64,000 nt of DNA from Bradyrhizobium sp. dw_78. Lineage in GTDB: Bacteria; Pseudomonadota; Alphaproteobacteria; Rhizobiales; Xanthobacteraceae. The notes beneath the pieces are model-generated. The model saw only the letters and a program-made list of their open reading frames with translations, searched no databases and was not told the DNA's origin. The stretch's first letter is position 1. Every line of letters starts with the position of its first letter. Below, piece by piece: positions 36,077 to 45,333 of this stretch. The stretch lies in the NCBI RefSeq assembly GCF_018449525.1, contig NZ_JAAVUS010000003.1:310001-374000 (forward strand). The letters are read 5' to 3'. The translations under genes and the position numbers were made by a program.

Positions 36077-37090
36077 ATGCTGAGCCTGATCGGCAAGCGG
36101 CTGATGTTCGCGATCCCGAGCCTGATCGGGGTGGTGATCGTCACCTTCTTGCTGACGCGCGCGCTGCCCGGCGATCCCGCGGCGTATTTCGCCGGTCCTG
36201 CGGCGACCAAGGAGGCGGTCGATCAGATCCGGAAAAAGCTTGGCTTCGACAAGCCGCTGATCGAGCAGTTCTTCCGCTACACCGACGACCTCGCGCATGG
36301 CGATCTGGGCACCTCGCTCACCACCGGCCAGCCGGTCGCGGATGAAATCCGCAATCGCCTGCCGGCGTCGGCCGAACTGACGCTGCTCGGGCTGCTGGTC
36401 TCGATCGTGATCGCATTGCCGCTTGGCGTGTTGGCGGCGACCCGTCCGGGCTCATGGATCGACCATCTCTGTCGCGTGACCACGACGGCCGGGGTTTCGC
36501 TGCCGGTGTTCTTCACGGGTTTGCTGCTGGTCTATATCTTCTACTTCCAGCTTGGCTGGTCGCCGGCGCCGCTCGGACGGCTCGACGTGTTCTACAGCGC
36601 GCCGCCGACGGTCACCGGTTTCTACCTGATCGATACTCTGGTCGCGCGTGATTTCGAGGCATTCCGTTCCGCGCTCAACCAGTTGATCCTGCCGTCGGCG
36701 ACGCTGGCGATTTTCTCATTGGCGCCGATCGCGCGAATAACGCGCGCCTCGATGCTCTCGGTGCTGGCGTCGGATTTCGTCCGTACTGCACGCGCCAGCG
36801 GTCTTTCGCCGACCACCGTGATCATCACCTACGCCTTCCGCAATGCGATGCTGCCGGTCATCACCACGCTCAGCATGGTGTTCTCGTTTTTGCTCGGCGC
36901 CAACGTGCTGGTCGAGAAGGTGTTCGCCTGGCCCGGCATCGGCTCTTACGCGGTGGAAGCGCTGATCTCGTCGGACTTCGCGCCGGTGCAGGGCTTCGTG
37001 CTGACGATGGCGGTGATGTATGTGCTGCTCAATCTCCTGATCGATATCCTCTATGGCGTGATCGATCCGCGCATGCGGCTGGAAGGGTAG
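36077..37090 (+). CDS. Peptide-type ABC transporter permease (DppB-like)
   Basis: A 337-residue inner-membrane protein with six TM helices. It begins MLSLIGKRLMFAIPSLIGVVIVTFLL, and contains LPGDPAAYFAGP near residue 33 and the EAA loop region RTARASGLSPTTVIITYAFRNAMLPVIT near 234-261, typical of DppB/GsiC. It pairs with the next gene to form the channel. GGAG lies eight bases before the start. It is the second gene of the sigma-54 operon. Confidence 0.92.
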   Translation: MLSLIGKRLMFAIPSLIGVVIVTFLLTRALPGDPAAYFAGPAATKEAVDQIRKKLGFDKPLIEQFFRYTDDLAHGDLGTSLTTGQPVADEIRNRLPASAELTLLGLLVSIVIALPLGVLAATRPGSWIDHLCRVTTTAGVSLPVFFTGLLLVYIFYFQLGWSPAPLGRLDVFYSAPPTVTGFYLIDTLVARDFEAFRSALNQLILPSATLAIFSLAPIARITRASMLSVLASDFVRTARASGLSPTTVIITYAFRNAMLPVITTLSMVFSFLLGANVLVEKVFAWPGIGSYAVEALISSDFAPVQGFVLTMAVMYVLLNLLIDILYGVIDPRMRLEG

Positions 37091-37100
37091 GGAGGCAAGG

Positions 37101-38000
37101 ATGAGTAGCGTTGCGCCTGCCGCCGAACCCGTTGCTCCCGCGCGAAGCTCGGGTTTTGCCGCGATGTTCGAACATACGCGCTATGTGCTCGGCGAGAATC
37201 GCGTAACCGGCTTTGCCTTCGTTCTTCTGATCATCATCATTTTCGCGGCACTGTTCGGCCCGGCTATTGTGCCCTACGATCCCTTGGCGTCCGACACGGC
37301 GATGGCGCTGAAGGCGCCGTCATGGGCGCACTGGTTCGGCACCGATCAATTGGGACGCGATATTTTCAGCCGTGTCGTGGTCGCCACGCGGCTCGATACC
37401 TTTATCGCGGTCGCATCGGTCGTATTGGTGTTCCTGATGGGCGGCCTCGCCGGGATCGCCGCCGGCTATTTCGGCGGCTGGACCGACCGCATCGTCGGGC
37501 GGATCGCCGACACCATCATGGCATTTCCGCTGTTCGTGCTGGCGATGGGCATCGTCGCCGCGCTCGGCAACACCGTGCAGAACATCATCCTGGCGACGGC
37601 CATCGTCAATTTCCCGCTTTACGCCCGTGTGGCGCGCGCCGAGGCCAATGTCCGGCGCGACGCCGGCTTCGTGCAGGCGGCGCGGTTGTCGGGCAATTCC
37701 GAGTTCCGGATTTTGCTGGTGCATATCCTTCCCAACATCATGCCGATCATGATCGTGCAGATGTCGCTGACCATGGGTTACGCGATTCTCAATGCGGCCG
37801 GGCTGTCGTTCATCGGCCTCGGCGTGCGGCCGCCGACGGCGGAATGGGGCATCATGGTCGCCGAAGGCGCGGGCTTCATGGTCTCGGGCGAATGGTGGAT
37901 CGCGGCGTTTCCAGGCCTCGCGCTGATGGTCGCGGTGTTCTGCTTCAACCTGCTCGGCGATGGCCTGCGCGACATCGTCGATCCGCAGCGAAGGACGTGA
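37101..38000 (+). CDS. Peptide-type ABC transporter permease (DppC-like)
   Basis: A 299-residue DppC/GsiD-type permease. An N-terminal helix (VTGFAFVLLIIIIFAALFGPAIVPYDP) is followed by HWFGTDQLGRDIFSRVV, the family signature, near residues 75-91. The EAA loop is ARAEANVRRDAGFVQAARLSGNSEFRILLVHILPN in pieces near 177-212. It lies ten bases after the DppB-like gene, and the fused ATPase gene follows seven bases after its stop. Confidence 0.92.
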   Translation: MSSVAPAAEPVAPARSSGFAAMFEHTRYVLGENRVTGFAFVLLIIIIFAALFGPAIVPYDPLASDTAMALKAPSWAHWFGTDQLGRDIFSRVVVATRLDTFIAVASVVLVFLMGGLAGIAAGYFGGWTDRIVGRIADTIMAFPLFVLAMGIVAALGNTVQNIILATAIVNFPLYARVARAEANVRRDAGFVQAARLSGNSEFRILLVHILPNIMPIMIVQMSLTMGYAILNAAGLSFIGLGVRPPTAEWGIMVAEGAGFMVSGEWWIAAFPGLALMVAVFCFNLLGDGLRDIVDPQRRT

Positions 38001-38007
38001 CAAAGCC

Positions 38008-39810
38008 ATGACCGCGCAGCCGCTGCTCGACGTCCATGACCTCACGGTGGAATTCGCGACGCGGCGCGGCGTCGTCAAGGCGGTGCAGCAGGTCAATATC
38101 TCCGTCGCCAAAGGCGAGACGCTCGGCATCGTCGGCGAATCCGGCTCCGGCAAGTCGGTCACCTCCTATGCGGTGATGCGGATCCTCGACCGTGCCGGCA
38201 AGATCGCCGAGGGCTCGGTGATGTTTTCCGGCATCGACGTGAGAACCGCGAGCGAAAGCCAGATGCGCGACCTGCGCGGGCGCGAAATCTCGATGATTTT
38301 CCAGAACCCGCGCGCGGCCCTCAATCCGATCCGAAAAGTCGGCGACCAGATCGAGGATGTGCTGCGTCAGCACGAACAGGCCGCCGCGATCGATCGCGGC
38401 GAGAAGGCAATCGGGGCGCTGGAACAGGTCAGGATCGCCAGGCCGCGCGAACGCTATCACGCCTATCCGTTCGAACTGTCCGGCGGCATGTGCCAGCGTG
38501 TGGTGATCGCGCTGGCGCTGGCGTGCAATCCGCAGCTTCTGATCGCAGACGAGCCGACCACCGGCCTCGACGTCACCACGCAGAAGGCCGTCATGGATCT
38601 GATCGTCGAGCTGACCAAACGGCGCGGCATGTCGACGATCCTGATCACGCATGATCTGGGGCTGGCGGCGGCCTATTGCGATCGCGTGGTGGTGATGGAA
38701 AAGGGTCGCGTCGTTGAAACCGCGAAATCCGCGGACATCTTCGCCAACCCGCAACATGCCTATACCAGGAAGCTGATGCGCGCGACGCCGCGGCTCGGCG
38801 CCTCCCTGCGCGATCTGCTGCCGGAGGAGGAGACCGTGCCATCCGCTGCGTTCTCCTCGCCCGGCCCATCCCTCGTCATGGCCGGGCTTCATCCGGCCAT
38901 CCATCCTTCCTCGAACGGCCCTTCGCAGGAGGCGATGGACCCCCGGATCAGGCCCGGGGGTGACGAAGACACAAAGCCGCTTTTGCTGGTCGAGAAGCTG
39001 GTGAAGGAATATCCGCGCCAGGGCGCTACGGCGACGTTGACCAGGCTGTTCTCCAGAACGCCGCCGGTTGAGCTCGAGCAGTTCCGCGCGGTCGACGGCA
39101 TTGGTTTTGAGATCGGGCATGGCGAAAGCGTCGGCCTGGTCGGCGAATCCGGTTGCGGCAAGTCCACGACGTCGATGATGGTGATGCGGCTGCTCGACCA
39201 GACCTCGGGCCGCATCCTGTTCGACGGCGAGGAGATCGGCGGCATCCTGCCAAAGGCATTCGCGCGCTCGCCGCTGCGCAAAAGCATCCAGATGGTGTTT
39301 CAGGATCCGACCGACAGTCTCAACCCCCGCTTCACCGCCGAGCGTGCGATCGCCGATCCGTTGATGCAGCTCGGCGGCGTCAAGGGACGCGACGCCTTGC
39401 GCGCCCGTTGCGAGGAACTGGCGGAGCAGGTCGGTCTGCCGGTCAACCTGCTCGATCGTTTCCCGCATCAATTGTCGGGCGGACAAAAAGCTCGCGTCGG
39501 TATCGCGCGCGCGATCGCGCTGCATCCCAAGCTTGTGATTCTCGACGAACCGACCGCGGCGCTCGACGTCTCGGTGCAGGCGGTGGTCCTGAATTTGCTT
39601 CAGGACCTCAAGCGGTCAATGGGCATGAGTTATCTGTTTGTGTCGCACGATTTGAACGTGGTACGATTGCTGTGCGACCGCGTTATCGTGATGCGGGCAG
39701 GTCGAATTGTCGAAGAAGGGCCGTCGGAACGCGTCCTTGGCGATCCGCAGGATGCCTATACCAGGGAGCTGCTGACGGCGATTCCACATCCGCCGCGGCC
39801 GGCTCACTGA
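38008..39810 (+). CDS. Fused double ABC ATPase (DppD-DppF type) with repeat-derived linker
   Basis: A 600-residue protein with two complete nucleotide-binding domains. The first (about 5-265) has GESGSGKSV, LSGGMCQR and LLIADEPTTGLD. The second (about 325-590) has GESGCGKST, LSGGQKAR and VILDEPTAALD. The linker, about residues 285-325, reads PSLVMAGLHPAIHPSS and later MDPRIRPGGDED. This is the translation of an inverted-repeat element that elsewhere in the window is intergenic. The frame is kept open through it. The start at 38008 follows the upstream stop by seven bases; an earlier in-frame ATG lies inside the permease gene. Confidence 0.92.
   Translation: MTAQPLLDVHDLTVEFATRRGVVKAVQQVNISVAKGETLGIVGESGSGKSVTSYAVMRILDRAGKIAEGSVMFSGIDVRTASESQMRDLRGREISMIFQNPRAALNPIRKVGDQIEDVLRQHEQAAAIDRGEKAIGALEQVRIARPRERYHAYPFELSGGMCQRVVIALALACNPQLLIADEPTTGLDVTTQKAVMDLIVELTKRRGMSTILITHDLGLAAAYCDRVVVMEKGRVVETAKSADIFANPQHAYTRKLMRATPRLGASLRDLLPEEETVPSAAFSSPGPSLVMAGLHPAIHPSSNGPSQEAMDPRIRPGGDEDTKPLLLVEKLVKEYPRQGATATLTRLFSRTPPVELEQFRAVDGIGFEIGHGESVGLVGESGCGKSTTSMMVMRLLDQTSGRILFDGEEIGGILPKAFARSPLRKSIQMVFQDPTDSLNPRFTAERAIADPLMQLGGVKGRDALRARCEELAEQVGLPVNLLDRFPHQLSGGQKARVGIARAIALHPKLVILDEPTAALDVSVQAVVLNLLQDLKRSMGMSYLFVSHDLNVVRLLCDRVIVMRAGRIVEEGPSERVLGDPQDAYTRELLTAIPHPPRPAH
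38872..38968. repeat. Palindromic repeat element inside coding sequence
   Basis: The left arm starts CTCGTCATGGCCGGGCTT and the right arm ends GGCCCGGGGGTGACGAAG; the arms are imperfect inverted complements. The same design occurs between genes at 51911-52005 and 56111-56192. Here it is translated in frame as the linker between the two ATPase domains. Confidence 0.85.
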
Positions 39811-39842
39811 GTGTACTGAAATTGAACGTAGTGAATGGGAAG

Positions 39843-40028
39843 ATGATGGCCGCCGATCCGCTTGACGAATATATCGATGCCGTTGGGAAAGCACTGGCGC
39901 TTCCGGTCGAGGAAGCCTGGCGGCCGGAGATACGGGCCAATCTCGCGGTATCGCTGAAACTCGCGCGGCTGGTGGACGAGTTCGTCCTGCCGGACGAAGC
40001 CGAGCCCGCCAGTGTCTTTACCGCCTGA
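39843..40028 (+). CDS. atzG: AtzG-like small subunit (DUF4089)
   Basis: A 61-residue protein (MMAADPLDEYIDAVGKALAL...) matching the AtzG/DUF4089 pattern: a helical start, LPVEEAWRPEIRANL in the middle and VLPDEAEPASVF at the end. AtzG is known to bind and stabilise the amidase AtzE in 1-carboxybiuret hydrolase. The gene ends seven bases before the proposed atzE-like ATG. An ATG at 39846 would give one residue less. The large frame running back into the ATPase gene is a shadow. The small size and textbook partner make this call firm at family level. Confidence 0.85.
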   Translation: MMAADPLDEYIDAVGKALALPVEEAWRPEIRANLAVSLKLARLVDEFVLPDEAEPASVFTA

Positions 40029-40035
40029 TATCGAC

Positions 40036-41433
40036 ATGAACGCAACTTCAGGAGAACTGACGGCTTCCGGGATCGCGCAAGCTGTCGCCAGCAAAAAGAT
40101 GTCGGCGCTCGACGCGACCGAGGCCGCGTTGGCGCGGATCGACAAGCACAACCCCGTGCTGAATGCCTTCACCGATATCACGGCGGATCGCGCCCGCGCC
40201 AAGGCGCGGGCCGTCGACGCCGCCATCGCCGCCGGCCAGAATGCCGGCCCGCTTGCCGGGGTGCCGTTCGCGGTAAAGAATCTGTTCGATGTGCAGGGCC
40301 TTGCCACGCGGGCCGGATCGAAGATCAACCGAGACCTACCGTCGGCGCCGCGTGACGCGACGCTGATCGAGCGGCTGGAAGCGGCCGGCGCGGTTCTGGT
40401 CGGCGCGCTCAACATGGGCGAATATGCCTACGACTTCACCGGCGAAAATGTGCATGACGGATCCGCGCGCAATCCGCATGACGTGACCCGGATGACCGGT
40501 GGCTCGTCGGGTGGCTCGGGCGGCGCGGTCGGCGGCCGCCTGGTGCCGGTGGCGCTGGGGTCCGACACCAACGGCTCGATCCGGGTACCGTCGTCGTTCT
40601 GCGGCATTTTTGGACTGAAGCCGACCTATGGCCGGCTGTCCCGCGCGCGATCGTTTCCGTTCGTCGCGAGCTTCGACCATCTCGGTCCGTTCGCGCGCAA
40701 TGTCGGCGATCTCGCGCTGGCCTATGACGCCATGCAGGGACCTGATGCCGGGGATGCGGCATGTTCGGCGCGCGCGGTCGAGCCGGTGACGGCGCTGCTG
40801 ACCCAGGATATCGGGAATTTGAGGGTCGCGGTCGCCGGCGGATATTTTCAGGAGAATGTTTTCCCCGAGGCGGTCGAAGCCGTTGGCCGCGTCGCCAAGG
40901 CGCTGGGCGTAACTCGGACGGTCGAAATTCCGGAGGCGGCGCGCGCCCGCGCCGCGGCCTATGTGATCACCACGACGGAGGGCGCCTCGCTGCATCTCGA
41001 TCGGCTGCGGCGGCGGGCGGGCGATTTCGACCCGGCGGTGCGCGACCGGCTGCTGGCCGGCGCGATGGTTCCGGCGCCGCTGGTCGACCGCGCGCAGAAA
41101 TTCCGCCGCTGGTATCGGGCGCAAGTGCTGGAACTGTTCAAGTCGGTCGATGTCATCCTGGCGCCGGCAACGCCCTGCACCGCGCCGAAGCTCGGACAGA
41201 CGACCTTCGTGCTCGACGGCGTCGAATTGCCGGTGCGCGCCAATGTCGGCATCCACACCCAGCCGATCTCCTTCATCGGCCTCCCCGTGGTTGCGGTGCC
41301 GGTTCCGCTGGAGCCGATGCCGATCGGTGTGCAGATCATTGCGCCGCCCTGGCGCGAGGATATTGCGCTCCGCGTCGCCCATGCACTTGAGCGCGCCGGC
41401 GTGGTTGCCGCGCCGTCGCCGAAAGGATTCTAG
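40036..41433 (+). CDS. atzE: AtzE-like amidase (probable 1-carboxybiuret hydrolase subunit)
   Basis: A 465-residue amidase-signature enzyme. The catalytic Lys is in [14 protein letters not shown] (near residue 82). The glycine/serine signature [31 protein letters not shown], seen in pieces near 155-185, holds the Ser-cisSer pair. In Pseudomonas ADP, AtzE with AtzG hydrolyses 1-carboxybiuret in cyanuric acid breakdown; AtzE-type enzymes also occur with oxalurate or purine genes. A GTG at 40012, overlapping atzG, is an alternative start. AtzG and AtzH homologs on either side support the carboxybiuret assignment, but the substrate is not proven. Confidence 0.85.
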   Translation: MNATSGELTASGIAQAVASKKMSALDATEAALARIDKHNPVLNAFTDITADRARAKARAVDAAIAAGQNAGPLAGVPFAVKNLFDVQGLATRAGSKINRDLPSAPRDATLIERLEAAGAVLVGALNMGEYAYDFTGENVHDGSARNPHDVTRMTGGSSGGSGGAVGGRLVPVALGSDTNGSIRVPSSFCGIFGLKPTYGRLSRARSFPFVASFDHLGPFARNVGDLALAYDAMQGPDAGDAACSARAVEPVTALLTQDIGNLRVAVAGGYFQENVFPEAVEAVGRVAKALGVTRTVEIPEAARARAAAYVITTTEGASLHLDRLRRRAGDFDPAVRDRLLAGAMVPAPLVDRAQKFRRWYRAQVLELFKSVDVILAPATPCTAPKLGQTTFVLDGVELPVRANVGIHTQPISFIGLPVVAVPVPLEPMPIGVQIIAPPWREDIALRVAHALERAGVVAAPSPKGF

Positions 41434-41435
41434 AA

Positions 41436-41834
41436 ATGCAGGTCGATCTTCCCGAAGTCGTCGCCGAGGTGACCGAGCAATTCGCCCGCTACGAGAAGGC
41501 GCTGGTCAGCAACGACGTCGCCGTGCTCGGTGAACTGTTCCGGAAGGATCCGCGGACGCTGCGTTACGGGATTGGCGAAAATCTCTATGGCTATGACGCG
41601 ATCAACGCCTTTCGCGCCGCGCGCTCGCCGGCCGGGCTGATGCGCCGGACCGCAAAGACGGTGATCACCGCCTATGGCCAGGACTGCGCGGTGGCGTCAA
41701 CGCTGTTTTATCGCGATACCGTGCCCGGCAAGGTCGGACGCCAGATGCAGACCTGGGTGCGGTTTGCCGAGGGATGGAGAATCGTTGCGGCTCACGTCAG
41801 CGTCATCGACGAGCCGCCGGGACAAGCTACATGA
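41436..41834 (+). CDS. atzH: AtzH/HpxZ-like SnoaL-fold protein (DUF3225)
   Basis: A 132-residue protein with the DUF3225/AtzH sequence pattern: [21 protein letters not shown], then [18 protein letters not shown] and [18 protein letters not shown]. AtzH from the cyanuric-acid pathway has been described as a 1,3-dicarboxyurea deaminase acting between AtzE and AtzF; HpxZ is the homolog in oxalurate-type clusters. The start is marked by AAAGGA, and it follows atzE by two bases. Its TGA overlaps the ATG of the GntR gene. Confidence 0.82.
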   Translation: MQVDLPEVVAEVTEQFARYEKALVSNDVAVLGELFRKDPRTLRYGIGENLYGYDAINAFRAARSPAGLMRRTAKTVITAYGQDCAVASTLFYRDTVPGKVGRQMQTWVRFAEGWRIVAAHVSVIDEPPGQAT

Positions 41835-42559
41835 GCCTCGACGATCTTCCGACCGGCGCCCGTCGGCGGCCGGCAGAAGCGATGGTCCGGCGCGTCGATC
41901 GCGCCACGCCCAGTTCCTACAAGATCACCCGCGCGGAAGAACTGCGCCTGCAACTGGCCGATGAAATCGTGCGCGGCGCGTTGCGGCCGGGTGCCGCGCT
42001 CGATGAGACCGATATCGCTCGCCGCTTCAACGTATCCCGCACGCCGGTGCGCGAGGCGCTGCGTCAGCTTGCCGCCAGCGGCCTGATCGATGCGCGGGCG
42101 CATCGCGGCGCGGTGGTGGCGCGTCCCTCGATCGAGCGGCTGACCGGGATGTTCGAGGCGATGGCCGAGCTGGAAGCGTTGTGCGCCGGCCTTGCCGCGG
42201 AACGAATGCAGCCGGTCGAGCGCCACGCGCTGGAGGCGGTCCATGAGGAACTGCGGATGCTGAGCTATACCGGCAATCCGGAGCGATTTAACGAGGTCAA
42301 CGAGCGCTTCCACAATACGATCTACGCCGGCTCGCAAAACGAGTATATCGCGGAGATGACGCTCGCGACCCGGGTGCGGGTACAGCCGTTCCGCCGCGCC
42401 CAATTCCGCAACCTCGGACGGTTGGCGAAATCGCATGCCGAGCACGACCGCGTCGTGGTGGCGATCCTGCGCGGCGACAAGGCCGGTGCGGCAAGTGCGA
42501 TGCGCACCCATATCGAACTGGTGCGCGGCGAGTACGAGCTCTACGCGGTTTCGGTTTAA
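41831..42559 (+). CDS. GntR/FadR-family transcriptional regulator
   Basis: A 242-residue regulator. The winged helix-turn-helix is near residues 37-100 ([38 protein letters not shown]). A FadR C-terminal all-helical FCD domain covers about 110-235, with the likely metal/ligand residues in NERFHNTIY and the SHAEHDRVV histidines. It overlaps the AtzH-like gene by four bases, so it is co-expressed with the pathway and probably controls it, with a pathway intermediate as effector. It lies tail-to-tail with the allophanate hydrolase gene, six bases apart. Confidence 0.88.
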   Translation: MSLDDLPTGARRRPAEAMVRRVDRATPSSYKITRAEELRLQLADEIVRGALRPGAALDETDIARRFNVSRTPVREALRQLAASGLIDARAHRGAVVARPSIERLTGMFEAMAELEALCAGLAAERMQPVERHALEAVHEELRMLSYTGNPERFNEVNERFHNTIYAGSQNEYIAEMTLATRVRVQPFRRAQFRNLGRLAKSHAEHDRVVVAILRGDKAGAASAMRTHIELVRGEYELYAVSV

Positions 42560-42564
42560 GCTGG

Positions 42565-44373
42565 CTAAATCGTCGCCGTTCCCGCCATGAAGGTGCGCCA
42601 GCCGCCGAACGAAGAAATATCGCGCGCGCCGCCGACATCGGCGGATTCGACGATGAAGCCTTTCACGCCACGGCCGTCGGCGAGGCGCACCGTGCCGATC
42701 GAGAGCGGCGGCGGCACTGCGGCGACGAAATTTCCGAACGCGGCCGCCGGCAGAGCCCAGACTTCCAGTTCGATCGATGACCCCGAACCTGCTTCAATGC
42801 GCAGCATGCCGGGTCTGGCCGGCGCCGTGTCCAGCGCATAAAGCCGGTAGTCCGGCGCGGTTTTGGCGGTCCCCAGCAATCGCCCGCCGATGGACGTCAA
42901 TTCGCCGTTGAGCGTCATGCCGGACAGATGCGCGCCGACCACGGCGATCGCGATCTCGTCGCCCTGCGTGCCGGCCGGCAATGCCGCAAGCGGCGGCTGC
43001 GGCAAGGATCTGCTGCCCAGAGGCAATCCGGTGTCGGCGTGGAAGGCGCGGCCGATGCTGGCGAGTTGCGCGTCCCGTCCGCCGGGCGCCAGCAGCGTAA
43101 TTCCGAACGGCGCCCCGTCGGCGCGCATCGCCGCCGGCAAGGCGAGCCCGCAGAGGTCGAGCAGGTTGACGAAATTGGTGTAGGTGCCGAGCCGGCTGTT
43201 GAGCTCGATCGGATTGGCCAGCACTTGCGCCGTGCCGTAGACCGTCGGGGCCGTCGGCAGCACCAGCGCGTCGATATCGGCGAAGGTGCGGTCGCTGACC
43301 TTGCGTAGCGCCTGCAAGCGGTAAAGCGCGGCGAAGGTGTCGGCGGCGGTCAGCCGCGCGCCGGGAAGGGTGATCTCGCGCGTCACCGGATGAATCGCAT
43401 CGGGCGACGACGCCAGCAGGTCGCGGATCACCAGATAGCGTTCCGTGATCCACGGCCCTTCATAGAGCAGCCGCGCGGTTTCATAGAACGGCTCGAGGTC
43501 GAATTCGACCAGCGTGGCGCCCAGCGCGGCCCAGCGCTGGAGCGCGTCCCGATAGGCGTGTTCGGAAGCCTTGTCGCCGAAGAAGATCAATTGTCCGCTG
43601 CGCGGCACGCCCAGCCTGAGACCGGCCGGAAAGGCCGTCATCCGCGCCAGCGGCCGGGTGCGCGAATAGGGATCGGCGGCATCGGGGCCGGCCATGACCT
43701 CCAGCGCGGTGACCGCGTCGTCCGTCGTCAGCGCGAAAATCGAGACGCAGTCGAGGGTGCGGCACGCCGGCACCACGCCGGATGTCGAGATCAGCCCGAG
43801 GCTCGGCTTCAGCCCGACGATGTTGTTCAGCATCGCCGGAACGCGCCCGGAACCGGCGGTGTCGGTGCCCAGCGCCAGCGGCACCAGCCCGGCCGATACG
43901 GCGACAGCCGAGCCGGAACTCGATCCGCCCGGAATCAGATCGCCGCGGACCGGATTGCGCGGGATGCCATACGGCGAGCGCACGCCGACCAGGCCGGTGG
44001 CGAACTGGTCCAGATTGGTCTTGCCGATGACGATCGCGCCGGCCGCGCGAAGTTTCGCGACCACGGTGGCGTCGCGCGCCGGCGAATAGGCAAAAGCCGG
44101 GCAGGCGGCGGTGGTCGGCAATCCTGCCGCGTCGATATTGTCCTTGATGGCGACCGGGACGCCATAGAGCGGAAGCTGCGCCGGATCTTTTGCGGCGAGC
44201 GCTTCCGCTTCCGCCAGCGCGTCGCTTTCGTTGCGCAGGCTGATGAAAACAGCGGGGTCATGATGGTCCCGGATGCGCTGAAAGCTGCGCGCCACTGTCT
44301 GCGCAGGCAATATCGTGCCGGCACGATGGGCGGCGACAATGGCCGCAACGGTTTCTGTCACGTGAAGATCCAC
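42565..44373 (-). CDS. atzF: Allophanate hydrolase (AtzF-like)
   Basis: A 602-residue two-domain enzyme that converts allophanate to ammonia and CO2. The N-terminal amidase-signature domain (about 1-440) has the catalytic Lys in GVPVAIKDNIDAAG (near 76) and GGSSSGSAVAVSAGLVPLALGTDTAGSGRVP, in pieces near 149-180. The C-terminal AtzF domain (about 470-600) includes VVGAHLSGMTLNGELTSIGG. It starts with GTG next to the stop of the isochorismatase-family gene, so the two are one operon facing the atzGEH genes. Length matches AtzF. Confidence 0.93.
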   Translation of the reverse strand: MDLHVTETVAAIVAAHRAGTILPAQTVARSFQRIRDHHDPAVFISLRNESDALAEAEALAAKDPAQLPLYGVPVAIKDNIDAAGLPTTAACPAFAYSPARDATVVAKLRAAGAIVIGKTNLDQFATGLVGVRSPYGIPRNPVRGDLIPGGSSSGSAVAVSAGLVPLALGTDTAGSGRVPAMLNNIVGLKPSLGLISTSGVVPACRTLDCVSIFALTTDDAVTALEVMAGPDAADPYSRTRPLARMTAFPAGLRLGVPRSGQLIFFGDKASEHAYRDALQRWAALGATLVEFDLEPFYETARLLYEGPWITERYLVIRDLLASSPDAIHPVTREITLPGARLTAADTFAALYRLQALRKVSDRTFADIDALVLPTAPTVYGTAQVLANPIELNSRLGTYTNFVNLLDLCGLALPAAMRADGAPFGITLLAPGGRDAQLASIGRAFHADTGLPLGSRSLPQPPLAALPAGTQGDEIAIAVVGAHLSGMTLNGELTSIGGRLLGTAKTAPDYRLYALDTAPARPGMLRIEAGSGSSIELEVWALPAAAFGNFVAAVPPPLSIGTVRLADGRGVKGFIVESADVGGARDISSFGGWRTFMAGTATI

Positions 44374-45195
44374 TCAGGAAATATAGCGTTTCCCGCCACC
44401 TGTAGCATGGGTTGGCAGCGCCTCCACCATCGCTTCGAGAACCGCCGCCGAATCGCTGACCCAGCCGAAGATGCCGCCCTGGGCCTTGATCATCTTCAGG
44501 CCCATCTCGTGGAATTCGGGAAAATACGACGCGCAGCAATCGGCCAGCACGATGCAGCGGTAGCCGCGGTCATTGGCCTCGCGCACCGTGGTGTTGACGC
44601 AGACCTCGGTGGTGACGCCGCAGACCAGCAAATTCTCGATGCCGTATTTGCGCAGGACGTCGCCCATTTCCGTCGCGTAGAACGCGCCCTTGCCCGGCTT
44701 GTCGATGACGATTTCACTGTCGAGCGGATATAGCGCCGGGATGATGTCGTGGCCGGCTTCGCCGCGGATCAGGATTCGCCCCATCGGGCCGGGATCGCCG
44801 ATGCGAAGGCTTGGCGCGCCGCGCTCGACCTTGGCCGGCGGCGCATCGGAGAGATCCGGCAAATGCCCCTCGCGGGTGTGGATCACCAGAATTCCGGCCT
44901 CGCGCGCGGCTTGCAGCACGTCGGCGCAAGGCTGTACCGCCCGTGCGAGTTGCGAGACATCGTTGCCGAGGGTCTCGCCGAAACCGCCGGGTTCGAGGAA
45001 GTCGCGCTGCATGTCGATGATGACCAATGCAGTTTCGGTCCAGTCCAGCTTGACCGGACCGGGTTCCGCGGCGAGCAGGCTGGTGCTTTCCGGACTGAGG
45101 CTTGCCATGATCGACGGCGCTCCCGACAGGTGGTTCATCGCGGTTGAAGCAAGCGGCGTGCCATTGTGTACATCGGTGTAATCGAACCGGTTCAT
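44374..45195 (-). CDS. biuH: Isochorismatase-family amidohydrolase, probable biuret hydrolase
   Basis: A 273-residue cysteine hydrolase. The triad is visible: Asp in [15 protein letters not shown] (near 67), Lys in [11 protein letters not shown] (near 175) and Cys in [21 protein letters not shown] (near 208). Biuret and triuret hydrolases belong to this family and are typically encoded beside allophanate hydrolase, as here. Biuret hydrolysis gives allophanate, the substrate of the next gene product. The start at 45195 has GAGGTG upstream; a GTG at 45204 is also in frame. Triuret, ureidoacrylate or N-carbamoyl substrates remain possible. Confidence 0.82.
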   Translation of the reverse strand: MNRFDYTDVHNGTPLASTAMNHLSGAPSIMASLSPESTSLLAAEPGPVKLDWTETALVIIDMQRDFLEPGGFGETLGNDVSQLARAVQPCADVLQAAREAGILVIHTREGHLPDLSDAPPAKVERGAPSLRIGDPGPMGRILIRGEAGHDIIPALYPLDSEIVIDKPGKGAFYATEMGDVLRKYGIENLLVCGVTTEVCVNTTVREANDRGYRCIVLADCCASYFPEFHEMGLKMIKAQGGIFGWVSDSAAVLEAMVEALPTHATGGGKRYIS

Positions 45196-45333
45196 GGAAA
45201 TCACCTCGCACTATCAGTTGTTTGGCTGCATCGCTGAGCGATATTTACGGCTGGATTGAACGCCCGGATCGATCCCTTTTGCTTATTCTGTAAGCAATCT
45301 GGCCGGCTGGGATCGAGTGCGAGGGCGCGAGCG

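Noticed and set aside
37945..39525. 526-codon minus-strand frame opposite the fused ATPase
   Set aside because: The plus strand has all Walker and signature motifs twice; the minus translation shows none.
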